Source of the DNA: Scolecobasidium constrictum UM 578
Lineage: Eukaryota; Ascomycota; Dothideomycetes; Venturiales; Sympoventuriaceae
DNA: 64,000 nucleotides
Direction: 5' to 3'
Assembly (NCBI GenBank): GCA_000611715.1
Contig: AZYM01000173.1
Coordinates: 186,001 to 250,000 of the forward strand
Below, piece after piece: positions 54,457 to 64,000 of the stretch. Every line of letters starts with the position of its first letter. Position 1 is the first letter of the stretch. The translations under genes were made by a program, and so were the position numbers. Below the pieces are notes generated by a model, which made no database searches, was not told where the DNA came from, and saw nothing but the letters and a program-made list of their open reading frames with translations.

Positions 54457-54759
54457 ATGTCCGCCATCCACTCCATCGCGCCACCAGGCGTGGAAACGCG
54501 AGACTCCAAAAAGAAACCGACCTTCTTCGAACGCATGGCGAACGCGCTGGTCTATGTCATTGCCTTCCCCTTCATCGCCGCCTTTCTCGCCATCAAACGC
54601 ATATTCACCTCAAGCAAGGAGCCACACCACTCATACTACAACCAGCTGCCAGAACAGCACATGTTAGGTGGTCAGTCGAATGGAGCAATCGGAGGAGGTT
54701 CGGGTGCGGCAGGAGGAGGCGAGTCGGTGGCGAGTAGAACAAGAAGCAAGAAAGCATGA
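54457..54759 (+). CDS. Small single-span membrane protein, unknown function
   Basis: One exon, 100 aa. The order is a short polar head (MSAIHSIAPPGVETRDSKKK), a basic-flanked hydrophobic helix (ERMANALVYVIAFPFIAAFL followed by AIKRIF, about residues 24-50), a Tyr/Gln-rich stretch, a Gly-rich stretch (IGGGSGAAGGGES) and a basic tail (RTRSKKA). The ATG has a favourable context (CGCCATG with G at -3). A single helix with Arg/Lys on both sides suggests an ER or other membrane tail. I know no named homologue. It could be a non-coding open frame, but the ordered layout argues for a gene. Confidence 0.5.
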   Translation: MSAIHSIAPPGVETRDSKKKPTFFERMANALVYVIAFPFIAAFLAIKRIFTSSKEPHHSYYNQLPEQHMLGGQSNGAIGGGSGAAGGGESVASRTRSKKA

Positions 54760-55087
54760 TACTCAAAGGCATGAGACGGGAGAGCGCCACTCCTAAAGCG
54801 ACTCGCGCACAGGTGGCTGGCACAGAGGGCAAACAGGCAGAAGGTTATGCATGAATGTTCAGTAATCGTCGTGGGATGATAGCGCGCGTCATTCTGTCCT
54901 GATGGGCTCGGGATCTCCCCGAACATATTTTGGGAACTTAGGTCAAGGCAAGCCCTTACTCGATCTGTGTACTACGTCACGGAAGCGGGAATGACGTCCA
55001 TGGTGCTAAAATACCAATAGGAATTATTGCGATTCGCAGGATATTATCATGTGTTGTCTACGCTCTAATATCGTCATCACAGCTCGA
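54760..55087. other. Intergenic, convergent 3' ends
   Basis: 328 bp between convergent genes; nothing conserved seen. Confidence 0.4.
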
Positions 55088-56646
55088 CTACGCCCAAATG
55101 CCTTCTGGGAGGAGATTGTGCCATCTGAAGAACAGATTTTGTGGACTACATATGGAGTCAATACATCGCTTTTGATCGCAGTTCACAGGGGAGAACTTAC
55201 TCATACTTCTTCTTGAGCTCGATAAGCCGCTTCGTGTTGACGCCGAAGACCTTCTCTGGGGTTGATGGGTAGTCTGGTCATGTCAGCAGCACGGCTCATG
55301 TGACTAATTCAGATAACTCACCAACATAGTTCGAGTACGCGCCCACGCCCTTCAGCACAGATGTGCCACCCTCCTCGCGAATTTTAGTATGCAGTTTCCT
55401 GCTATACGATCGCAGCGCACTGTCAAGCTCCGGCTTGTACCACTTGAAGACTGTGCCGACGTTATAGTATGTTCCTCTATTCGCATGAGCGGTGGCTTCT
55501 TGAGGCACTTCCACGATCTTCTTATATGGCAGTAGCTCAAACAGGATGATACTTTCGCCCGCGCCTTCCTGGGCTTGCACGAATCCGAAGAAGTCGTCCC
55601 AGACCGATTGCATCCACGCAGGATCTACTGGCAGCTCAATTGCGCTTGCTCCACCCGTCTTGCGCCCTCCAAAAGCACCAGCATCATTGAGGATGCTATT
55701 CAGCTTTTCGTACGGCATCATGCTGGTGCCATTCATGACAGGCTCCAAAGCGAACAGATCGCCAAAGAATTTCTTTGCGTCCTTTTCAGGTCCATTGTAG
55801 AACAGTACTGTGATAACCACAGGGGCTCCGACAGGTGGTGGGATCGTGAATCCTATGGTCAGACCTTGCTTACCATCGTTGACTTCATCGAATTTGTTCG
55901 CGAACTTGACGATATCTGCGAGCTTGTCTGGAGTAAAGATCAACAGGCCGGCGAAGACTGGGCCTTGCTCAAAGCCTTGGTAGGTGAATTCGATCGCTAC
56001 TCCAAAGGCGCTACCACAGCCGCGCACAGCCCAGAACAGATCGGAGTTCTCTGTCTCAGAAGCGGTGACAAGGCTTCCATCAGCGAGCACAAGTTTCGCA
56101 GACAGTAGCACATCGACAGTGAGCCCGTACTGACCACTTAGCCAACCGTAGCCACCGCCTAGCGTGAGCCCGCCGATACCTGTGTGGTTCACTGTACCGC
56201 CAACGGTGGCGAGTCCGTGCTTAGCGGCAGCTTCGTCCACATCTTGCCAATTGCAACCGCCCTCTGCAGTGATTGTCTTGCTGCTTGGGTCCACGGTAAC
56301 CTTGCGCATCTTTCTCATGTCAACAACCACGCCATCCGAATCCGCGCTGGATGAGGCACCAGATGAGTGCCGGCCTCCAGCAACGACGAAGGGTACTTTA
56401 TGTGCTCCTAGTACTTTGACAATGGTGGATATCTCCTTTGAAGTTGTTGGCAAGACTACAGCACCCTGTTCATGTCAGTAATTATCCTTGACCGGTCTGC
56501 TAAGGTCATACAGCTGACTTGACGGCTGCATCGCTCCACCTTCCAATCAAAGTCTCGTAATCAGCATCGCCTGGGGTGACGACCTGAGCATTTGTGCCAC
56601 TCAGTGATGACTTAAGCTCTGACACAACTCGTGGATTCAACGACAT
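55088..56646 (-). CDS. FAD-linked oxidoreductase, berberine-bridge-enzyme-like
   Basis: Minus-strand exons 56646-56512, 56465-55322, 55273-55201 and 55145-55088 give 469 aa; introns are 46, 48 and 55 nt. PCMH-type FAD domain: GAVVLPTTSKEISTIVKVL, FVVAGGRHSSGASSS (the His is the expected 8-alpha FAD attachment), VTVDPSSKTITAEGGCNWQD and GLTLGGGYGWLSGQYGL. The BBE C-terminus is restored only by the last two short exons (KKKYDPQNLFFRWHNLLP). The second covalent Cys of bicovalent BBEs is not seen in GGTVNHTGIGGL, so a single covalent link is likely. No signal peptide is evident, unlike many secreted members. Family knowledge: oxidation of alcohols, sugars or alkaloid intermediates with O2. Substrate unknown. 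Confidence 0.92.
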
Positions 56647-57206
56647 CGTGTGTTGAACTCCTGGGTTGCAGTCCAGCCAGAAAAGCTCAAAGTTCGCGCG
56701 GTATTCCAGTCCAAGCTCTTGATGAGACTTCCTTGTGCTTCAGCCGAATGTTCTTCAGATGGATTTGAGGCTCTCGACCAGCGTTTACATATGTTTGTGT
56801 CATGTCAGCAACGGGACCTGACCGCTGTTGTCAGCTTTGGCCCACACAACTTATCCCCGTAGCACGACCTATAGAGCATGGGTAGCTCTGTTTGCCATGC
56901 CTTAGCGTGTAATCTTTTCCCGTTCGAAGCGTTTTACCTAATTTGCATTTGCTTAGTCGAGTAGGGAGATCTTCAGATCACTATTCATTGATTCAACCTA
57001 GAAACATCTTTCACGTGCATATATGGGCGCGAGAATAATTCAGAATTTTTTTGGCTCGATATCGGAAGAAGGTGGACCATCTCACAGAACGTGCATTGCT
57101 TTGGGCTTTCCTCGGTGTGTCATTGCCCAGCACGAGTAAGCTGAACGTGGTCTTTGGAGGTGAGGTAATGCGAGAGGGCTTATGGATAGAACTTGGGCTC
57201 TTTGAA
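56647..57206. other. Intergenic
   Basis: 560 bp between the URA4 stop and the BBE-like start, both minus strand; no feature recognised. Confidence 0.4.
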
Positions 57207-58396
57207 TCACTTCCACTCAACCTTCCAAGTCTTTTGCCCTCGTCTAAATGGAACCACTTCGAGGGAACCTGCAGTCAGCTCTCCAAGGACCACATCCGCC
57301 TTTCTCTTCAGAACAATCCGTTCCCCTGTCGAGTCTGCAACTCTGTAGAAGGCTCTGCCAAAGCCGCTCAGAAAGCCTTCGAGTTTCTCATTCGTTACAT
57401 CGCCCTCAGAGATGACCTTCTGCTCGATTCCTTCTTCGAGAGCATCAAGGACAGTCTGGGTCGCATATGGTTGTGTGAAGACCCCAGCAGCTGCCTTGTC
57501 CTTGCCACCTTCGCCGCCACGCTTTGCAACTGCTGGATGAGGCGCGCTGTCTGTGCCCAAGAAAAACTTTGGATGGCCGGATACTACTGTTCGCAACAGC
57601 TCGTTGCGGTCAGCTGGTGTCTTCGCGACTATAGTTATCGTCAGTTCGTGCGGCATGCATAAGGGACTCGAGTGGCTCTGACCTGGCTTGCAAAAGCAGA
57701 AAGGATCCGCCACAACATTGTCAATTGTGAGGAACAAATGATGCGCTGTGATCGTTGCTGCAACAGTGTCACCGCATTCTTTGACCGCTTGTACTGCCTT
57801 TGCAGTCGTGCAGTGCTCGAGGATGATGCGCAGTTTTGGAAATTTTTCGTGCAGGGACTTGAGTGTCGGCAAGAACCGCTCCTCTGCATTCAGGACCGTG
57901 ATGTCGGAGTCGGCCGTCGATGGACTTTCGCCATGCAGATTCAGGATCATGTCCTGACGCTCCATTTCAGCAAACACAGGGTAGAAACTTTCGTAATCAA
58001 CGACCCCGGATGCTGAGTTCGTGGTGACTCCTGCAGGGTAAGACTTGACCCCAGTGATGCCATCCTTCTTGGCCTGCTTGATCGTGTCTGGAGTGATGTC
58101 TGGATGCAAGTATAGAGACATCAGGAAATTCACGTTTGGTTCGATTGCTTGCAGTCGTTTTTGGTAGTCCAGTACAGCTTCCACTTTGGTCAGCGGAGGT
58201 ACGAGATTTGGCTATTTCAGCAAATCAGTATGAGTCCGTTTGATCAAAGGGCGCTCCGAACCATCACGAACACTGTGTTGACGCCGCCCTGCCTGATAGT
58301 GGGCGTCACAAGCGTCATCATTTCGCGATCACGAAGGTGAACGTGGAAATCAGCCGTCGCGGGCAATTCCAGTCCATCAAACTGTTCTAGTGGCAT
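57207..58396 (-). CDS. URA4: Dihydroorotase (class II, PyrC/URA4 type)
   Basis: Minus-strand exons 58396-58262, 58211-57683 and 57628-57207 give 361 aa, close to yeast Ura4 (364). Metal and catalytic marks: DFHVHLRD (H18, H20), GVKSYPAG with the lysine expected to be carbamylated (K101), LNLHGE, ILEHCTTAKAV, TAHHLFLTID and FFLGTDSAPH. Introns are 50 and 54 nt. The second is in phase without a stop: splicing gives FCFCKPVAKTPADRNEL, which matches the family, while retention would insert 18 residues. Family knowledge: third step of pyrimidine biosynthesis, N-carbamoyl-aspartate to dihydroorotate, zinc-dependent, cytosolic. Confidence 0.95.
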
Positions 58397-59181
58397 ATCG
58401 CGGGCGATTGTTAGATCTCAGATTTGAGATTGCCGAGAAGCAGCTTTTTGTTTTTGACTGCAAATTCTATCCAGCTTTTATTCCGTTAGGTTAGGTTATG
58501 CTGTGCTAGCAGAAATTACTGGGGTGCTTGTTACTGAGAGCTCTTCGTTGCTAAATAGCACACTAGTCCCCAGCAGGCGACCTGGAGTGAGCTGACCCTC
58601 CCTACGACTTGGGATTCATGAACATGCCCTGCTGCTTAGACATGTCGCAATGTGGCTTTTGAATGTGCAGGATCCCCAACACATCTACCTCCAGAAGTTT
58701 CAGGACCGAAACACACCTCCTTACGCGATTCTCTCACATACTTGGTCAACCGATGGAGAACAGGAACTACTGTTCCGCGATCTACAAAGCGACCTAAGTC
58801 CTGGGTCCATCACTGCGCAATAAATGCGGATGTGCGAAACTTAGCATGGGAGCGGATTCGAGACCCACCCATGCAGAGGACCGTAAAAGCTAAAGGTGTA
58901 TCATTTTCTCTTCGACATCATCTTTTGTCAATCACGATTGAGAGAAACGTTGATTTCATGGAACATCGTGTAGTCGTGAGGTTTAAAAGGCACAAAAGAT
59001 GACAACGATCTGTAATCTGAGTACGTTTATCAACAGTACATATTCGAACTTGTGAGCCTGCGTCGTACGACTGCGCAAAGTAGGATTGGGAATGAAAGCC
59101 ATTTCGCTCAAAGATCAAGAGCCGTTTCGGATGAGCGCAAGCCATTTGCGGCACGGCGTCCTTCTTGAAAGTCGTAGCAGG
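58397..59181. other. Intergenic
   Basis: 785 bp between the ACS permease stop and the URA4 start, same strand. A plus-strand frame at 58652-59002 has no domain I recognise. No tRNA fold was found although a B-box-like string occurs near 58855. Confidence 0.4.
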
Positions 59182-61382
59182 CTAGGTTGTGTAGATGAAG
59201 TCCGGCCTCTCATCACCCAGCTTCTTGAGCTCCGCATTACTCTTGCCCTCTGCCCAGTGATCTCTCTTGCCACTCAGTCGCTTCTTATTTTCTCCTCTCA
59301 GGTATATGGTAGTGACAATACTGCCAATAAACAAGAATAGCGCCAGATATGCCAGCACCACTCCATGTCCAAGCTTATAATCCGGAGCATCGGCTTGTCT
59401 GTAGATATTGCTTGCGACTACGCCGTTCAGATTTCCCCATCTAATTCATGTCAGTGTGTCCTCGATTAAAGCAGGTATTGTGGACGCATACCCGATCACG
59501 AAGCCAAGAGTGACACCGCGCTTATAGACTCCTTCAACGTTATTACTGCACCAGGAGATTGTATTGGCGATGCTGTATGCTCTATCAGTATTCACGAATT
59601 GTGTCAACGACTTGATCGGCCTCACCAAGGATAAATGCCAATCGCACCCAAGAATGTTCCGGCATACTTGACTCCTGCGGTGCTGGATCCCAGAAGCATT
59701 GCAAATCCGACAATACCAGAAATTGAGATAACGATATTGGTAAGTCCCCTGCGCTGCGTGCGGTCCGCGTACCATCCAGCAAGTACAGTCACGATCGCCG
59801 CCACGAAATATGGTGGAACGGACAGCAGGTTGGCTGTGGTCGATGTATAGCCCAACTGATTGATAATACTCGGTACAAACAAGCTGAAAGCGTACAGAGA
59901 ACCATCGGCGCCCATGTAGACTACGTATTTCAGGGGTCAGTGATATATATCTCAAATGGTTGCGTCAAGAAAGTGAGGGAGATAGGCCTCCGAGGCGAGG
60001 CGCTGGTGCACCACAACTTCTCAACACCGTGGGGTTTCGCAGGTCACGAGATTTCATGGAAGACACTCTCAAGCAGTATTAACATGATATAAAGATGGCT
60101 TTTACTCCTGCAAGTCGTCAGCATGGATTCTTAGTGCCTGAGGTTGGGCATTTGGGGGTTTGAGTTTTGGACAACAACGTACACCAATCGCAAAGAGCCA
60201 GGTCTTCACATCCTTAACAGATTGCCAGAAATAATTCATATTGAAGTCTTCATGTGTCGCACTGGCTTGTTGGTCTTCTGCAAGGCGGCGTAAAACGCGG
60301 GCGCGCTCGTCGGGCTTGAGGAACTTGGCCTCGTCCGGAAAGTCGTGCACCATCCAATATGAGACGATTCCCACGATGACAGTAGCGATGCCTTCGAGAA
60401 TAAAGATCCACGCCCAACCTGGTTTGCCCTAATAGTCTCCATGTTAGCATTTTGCACTTGTGCAAGTCACCTTGGATCAGACCCATATTATGAACAGGTC
60501 AATGGCAATCCGAGAACATCCAAGCCGCGAAATGACATGCTTGAGAGCAGTAGACTTTGTCTGCACTTGTAATGTGCAGGACGATAGGTGAAGTTCTGAT
60601 GGTCTTTGCGAATGAACATACCCCAACGCCTCGCATCTGCGCAATAGCGGCGGCCAACAACCCACCAAAGGAGCCAGCAAAGGCGGCAGCAGAGAAGAAG
60701 ATGGCGGATCGAATACCAAACTCGGATCGTTTGTACCAGCATGAAAGATAGAACTGGACACCTGGGAAAAGGCCGGCCTCTGTAGCTCCTAAGAAGAATC
60801 GTGCGGTGACCATGCCTCCAAAGTCGTGGCATAGACCCATGCTGACCATGCATATGCCCCAAAGGATCATGATGGCGGGTATAAAGATTGATGGGCGAAG
60901 CTTCTTTAGCAGAATATTCGTGAGCGGCTCCAGTAGTGAGTAGCTAATGAAGAACACCGTGAGACATATGTTGTACCTATTATCACACGTTAGTGATGAG
61001 CAGCGCTTTCATCGATACATCTTTGGAGTATGCCATTACTAACTGGTTATTGGTCATGTTCAAATCCTCCACCATGCCATCGATTTTCGCGTTGCCGATG
61101 TTCGTACGATCCAAGAAGGAGATCAAGTACAGGAAGGACAGCCATGGGATCAGATACCAATCCAGCTTCCGGATCAGCTTCTTGTCCTATTGCGATATCA
61201 GCGTGGATTCGATGATCGAAGATATACACATGTCAAAGTACCAGCGCAGCCTTCTCCTCCGGGCTGAGGTGCGCATCAGGATCTGCTGGTAGGTCCTCTG
61301 TTGAGGAATCGTCCCTCTGCAATGTGCTTTTCTCCTGGTCCAAGCTAGCGCGCGATGGCTTGTCGTCCAGATTATCCGCCAT
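59182..61382 (-). CDS. MFS permease, ACS family, second copy
   Basis: Seven minus-strand exons, 61382-61242, 61186-61044, 60976-60622, 60428-60185, 59920-59626, 59572-59492 and 59440-59182, give 505 aa. Introns are 55, 67, 193, 264, 53 and 51 nt; the third and fourth are much longer than usual here. Marks: KLDWYLIPWLSFLYLISFLD, RTNIGNAKIDGMVEDLNMT, FFLGATEAGLFPGVQFYLSC, WYKRSEFGIRSAIFFSAAAF, WAWIFILEGIATVIVGIVSY, YMGADGSLYAFSLFVPSIIN and IYPCIANTISWCSNNVEG. Twelve membrane segments are expected. It differs from the copy at 25.5-27.3 kb in nearly all intron positions, so they are not recent duplicates. Family knowledge: uptake of organic anions or vitamins. Intron 4 (60184-59921) has a weak donor and could be alternatively bounded. 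Confidence 0.88.
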
Positions 61383-62335
61383 TCTGATATGTATGCAATG
61401 GGTAAGAATAAAACACTTGCGATTACGACAAAAACGATATGAAGGGATTCACGCGAGGCAGATGGCAGTAGAAATGCAACAGCAGCAGACACTTGATAAG
61501 AGGAGCGCCATCATCATCATAGTTACGGGGTGATGCACACCGAGCATACATAGGTACAGTTGCCGTGTGTGTCGATCACTGTTCCTTGCACAATCCAACC
61601 ACGAGAGTGGTGCGGTGCCCGCAGCCTTCAGAGTCGGTGATGTTTAGAAATCAACCATGGCGGCCATCATCCGAGCATTTCTCAAGCATGATTCGCCAGC
61701 TCGCGACAAGCATGCTTAAGCTCGCAGCGTGGCAGAGACAAGATCTGCTGGGACAAAAATTGGCATACGACATCATGCGGGGTGAAAGGCTTGCGGGGGC
61801 ATGGAGTTGATGGTTCGTGTTGATCGACACAGTGAGGCCGATCGCCATGACTCGTGCTTTAGTCACGTGACTGTCGAGCACTCTGTTGTGGAGAAACTCG
61901 AAATCGAGAAAGCGATGAGTGCATCGTCACGAGATTGTCTCTGATCGTGTTGAGATCCTACACAGAGAGCTAACATGGTTGATATCAGATCGAGCGTCCA
62001 ATCTCGTGACCGAGCAAACCGAACTTAGCATCGAGATCTAATGTGACGTGACGTGAAGCTCCAGCCACAGTGGCACAGCTGAAGGTGACGACGGCCTGGG
62101 ATGGCACGAGCGAGCGAATGGGGTCATTGCCGATCTCAAGTCGACCATCCATTGCATTGCCTGGTTTTCACCATTACACGTCGCCAACGGTCTAATTGTG
62201 GGCAGTGCAATCGCGTTCTTGCAGACAGGCGCCAGTTCAGTATTCCTTGCTCCCATTCTTCTGCTCGCTTGATCGTATTGCACTTTTCTGCATGTCCAGC
62301 ATGTCTGGAAGATTGAGATCGCAACAGCCAATATC
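61383..62335. other. Divergent intergenic region
   Basis: 953 bp between divergent transporter genes. The cation-exchanger frame is open for some codons upstream of its ATG, so a little of this could be coding. Nothing else seen. Confidence 0.4.
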
Positions 62336-64000
62336 ATGACGGCAGCTCCTCGACTGCTGAAAGGCGGCGCACGGCGAGATCGCGTATACCGGACAGCTGC
62401 AATCACATTCTGGCTCACCGCGCTGTTAATCGGTATACTCACGGTATACAGCGCACTGTATCCACGAGATGTGCCTCGGACTTCATCTCATCGGCTCGGC
62501 AAGAGGGGCGCATTGGGCGTACTTGAAGAGGAGAACATTGAGGTAAGTACAGACAACGAAACCCTATGGACAATAGTATTGACGAGTGGAAAGTGCCGCC
62601 TGGTACACCATGCCATCGACAAATGCGCATTCATAAAAGCGAACTGCCCAGATGAAGAGGCCGGTCTCTTCTCGTACCTACAACTATACTACTGCGACCT
62701 CGCCCACGCCAAACCCGTCGCCTTTGCGATCATAGTATTCTGGCTATGTCTCCTCTTCAGCATGATTGGCATAGCTGCCAGCGACTTCTTCTGCATCAAC
62801 CTGAGTACGATAGCGCATCTACTCGGCTTGAGCGAGAGTCTGGCTGGTGTCACTTTCTTGGCTTTTGGAAACGGCAGTCCTGATGTCTTCTCGACCTTCG
62901 CCGCGATGAGCACAAACAGTGGCAGCTTGGCCGTAGGTGAGCTGATTGGCGCAGCAAGCTTCATCACCGCTGTGGTAGCTGGCGCCATGGCGTTTGTCCG
63001 GCCTTTCAAGGTGGCGCGAAGGAGTTTTGTACGAGACGTATGCTTCTTCATTGTTGCAGCGTCATTCAGCATGGGCTTCCTCGTAGATGGTAGACTCTAT
63101 CTTTGGGAGGCAATTGCCATGGTTGGACTCTATGCCTTCTACGTCTTCTTCGTGGTCGTATGGCATTGGTGGTTCAACCGGCGCAAGAAGAGAAAGCAGG
63201 CAGAAGCTGCGGCGCGAGCACAATTCGTCGCATCCAACTCTGAGGTGGCAGAGTTTCCGGCCTATCACGATGTCGATGAGCCTGAGCAAGACAACCAGCG
63301 TCCGACTTTGCGCAGGGGTCATTCTGCAGACGACGTGTCACTTCTTGAGCGGGGCGTCAACGGAGCCGAGGACGACGATGACGAAGAGGCTGAGGAAGAC
63401 ATCCGCAAGCGCACGCTTGGAGAGCTCAATAATGAAATGAGAGTGGCAAGACCCAGACTCAGAGAGAGGAGTGGCACACACAATCCCGTGCGACCGAGTT
63501 TGATTGGTGCGCTGGAATTTCGCTCAGTGCTCTCGGGCCTCCAGAGATCGGGCAACATCCAGGCATTCCCACTGCATCGACGGCGATCAGACGATGACCG
63601 ATTCTTTGAAGAGGGCCCGCAGTACAATGATAATGATGCCCGGTCCATGACATCTGAGCCAGCATCTCGCGGAGCATTCGCGGCTCCAGTCGAGCATGAG
63701 GGCTCGTGGAATGCAGAGAATCATCATTCAGAAGCTGTGGTGGGACTGCGATCCAGAGCCATTTCTGCCCCAGACCCATCGATGATCCGGCAAGCAGCGC
63801 AGACTGTGCCTTCCATCGACCTTCTTGGACCTTTGGCAGAGGATACTGCTTCCAGAGCATCACCACGACGCAGTGACCCGAGCCACCTCGCTGTTCCAGC
63901 CTCACCGTCTGTAACACTGTCTCCACCAGGCTCGAGCCGTACGTCTCGCTCAAACAGTCCAGCACCTTCTCATACGCGATCGCAGGGATCTCTGCATCTC
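62336..64000 (+). CDS. CaCA-superfamily cation (Na+ or H+/Ca2+) exchanger, 3' end outside the window
   Basis: Exon 62336-62542, a 51-nt intron (GTAAGT...GAAAG), then an exon open from 62594 to the window end. The visible protein is 538 aa and incomplete. A first hydrophobic segment (TAAITFWLTALLIGILTVYS) is followed by CRLVHHAIDKCAFIKANCPD and EEAGLFSYLQLYYC, then the alpha-1 repeat AGVTFLAFGNGSPDVFSTFA and GELIGAASFITAVVAGAM. This matches fungal Ecm27/YDL206W-type exchangers and the NCKX/CCX group. Family knowledge: Ca2+ exchange across an internal or plasma membrane. A long disordered cytosolic loop (about residues 265-538) with acidic and Ser-rich parts runs to the edge, so the alpha-2 repeat must lie beyond 64000. 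The intron is in phase without a stop. Confidence 0.88.
   Translation, partial: MTAAPRLLKGGARRDRVYRTAAITFWLTALLIGILTVYSALYPRDVPRTSSHRLGKRGALGVLEEENIEVSTDNETLWTIVLTSGKCRLVHHAIDKCAFIKANCPDEEAGLFSYLQLYYCDLAHAKPVAFAIIVFWLCLLFSMIGIAASDFFCINLSTIAHLLGLSESLAGVTFLAFGNGSPDVFSTFAAMSTNSGSLAVGELIGAASFITAVVAGAMAFVRPFKVARRSFVRDVCFFIVAASFSMGFLVDGRLYLWEAIAMVGLYAFYVFFVVVWHWWFNRRKKRKQAEAAARAQFVASNSEVAEFPAYHDVDEPEQDNQRPTLRRGHSADDVSLLERGVNGAEDDDDEEAEEDIRKRTLGELNNEMRVARPRLRERSGTHNPVRPSLIGALEFRSVLSGLQRSGNIQAFPLHRRRSDDDRFFEEGPQYNDNDARSMTSEPASRGAFAAPVEHEGSWNAENHHSEAVVGLRSRAISAPDPSMIRQAAQTVPSIDLLGPLAEDTASRASPRRSDPSHLAVPASPSVTLSPPGSSRTSRSNSPAPSHTRSQGSLHL

Noticed and set aside
44568..56646. Secondary-metabolite gene cluster (pumps, MDR reductase, BBE oxidase)
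   Set aside because: No PKS, NRPS, terpene cyclase or prenyltransferase, and the housekeeping gene PEX10 lies inside the block.
58840..58880. B-box-like string resembling a tRNA T-arm
   Set aside because: The loop lacks the TTC core and no acceptor, D or anticodon stem can be drawn around it.

Overview
The window is nuclear DNA of a filamentous ascomycete (Pezizomycotina, most likely a dothideomycete). The evidence is short GT-AG introns (mostly 45-67 nt, often with CTAAC or CTGAC branch sites), gene spacing of 0.3-1.3 kb, and fungus-restricted families: a HET-domain protein, Zn(II)2Cys6 regulators, EIS1, a Par32-type DUF3602 protein, an Hsp30-like small heat-shock protein and five fungal MFS subfamily members. 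I found 26 protein genes, one probable pseudogene, a few promoter elements, and no tRNA, rRNA, transposon or CRISPR-like array. Most genes are spliced. Exon joins were set by reading phase, splice consensus and family conservation, and every joined model keeps an open frame.

Left part (1-19.1 kb). PCH2/TRIP13 AAA+ ATPase; a four-exon 122-aa protein; a low-complexity 912-aa conserved fungal protein; a GCK-III Ste20-type kinase; an SLC1 (glutamate/dicarboxylate) symporter; the 79-aa LYR protein SDHAF1/Sdh6; a small heat-shock protein with a perfect heat-shock element and TATA box; an F-box-like pseudogene; a DHA1 MFS transporter; and DNA polymerase delta small subunit with MCB boxes in its promoter.

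Middle part (19.7-44.8 kb). A remarkable 1079-aa protein joins three C2H2 fingers, a Zn(II)2Cys6 cluster, a Myb/SANT-like motif and a HET domain. It is followed by a YtcJ-type amidohydrolase ending in KDEL, an ACS-family MFS permease, a 2.8-kb gene-poor stretch, a Par32-like protein, a large WRN/RNase D-like 3'-5' exonuclease, LSM5 (with a GC-AG intron), a Zn(II)2Cys6 regulator, EIS1 and a DUF7918-like protein.

Right part (44.5-64 kb). A small unrecognised ORF, a DHA2 MFS pump, a Tri12-type MFS pump, PEX10, an MDR oxidoreductase, a 100-aa membrane protein, a berberine-bridge-type FAD oxidase, dihydroorotase (URA4), a second ACS permease, and a CaCA cation exchanger cut by the right window edge.

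Housekeeping genes (PCH2, POLD2, SDHAF1, LSM5, PEX10, URA4, EIS1) are interleaved with transporters and oxidoreductases. There is no PKS, NRPS or terpene backbone gene, so I do not read any block as a biosynthetic cluster. The strongest candidate for something undescribed is the C2H2-Zn2Cys6-Myb-HET fusion.
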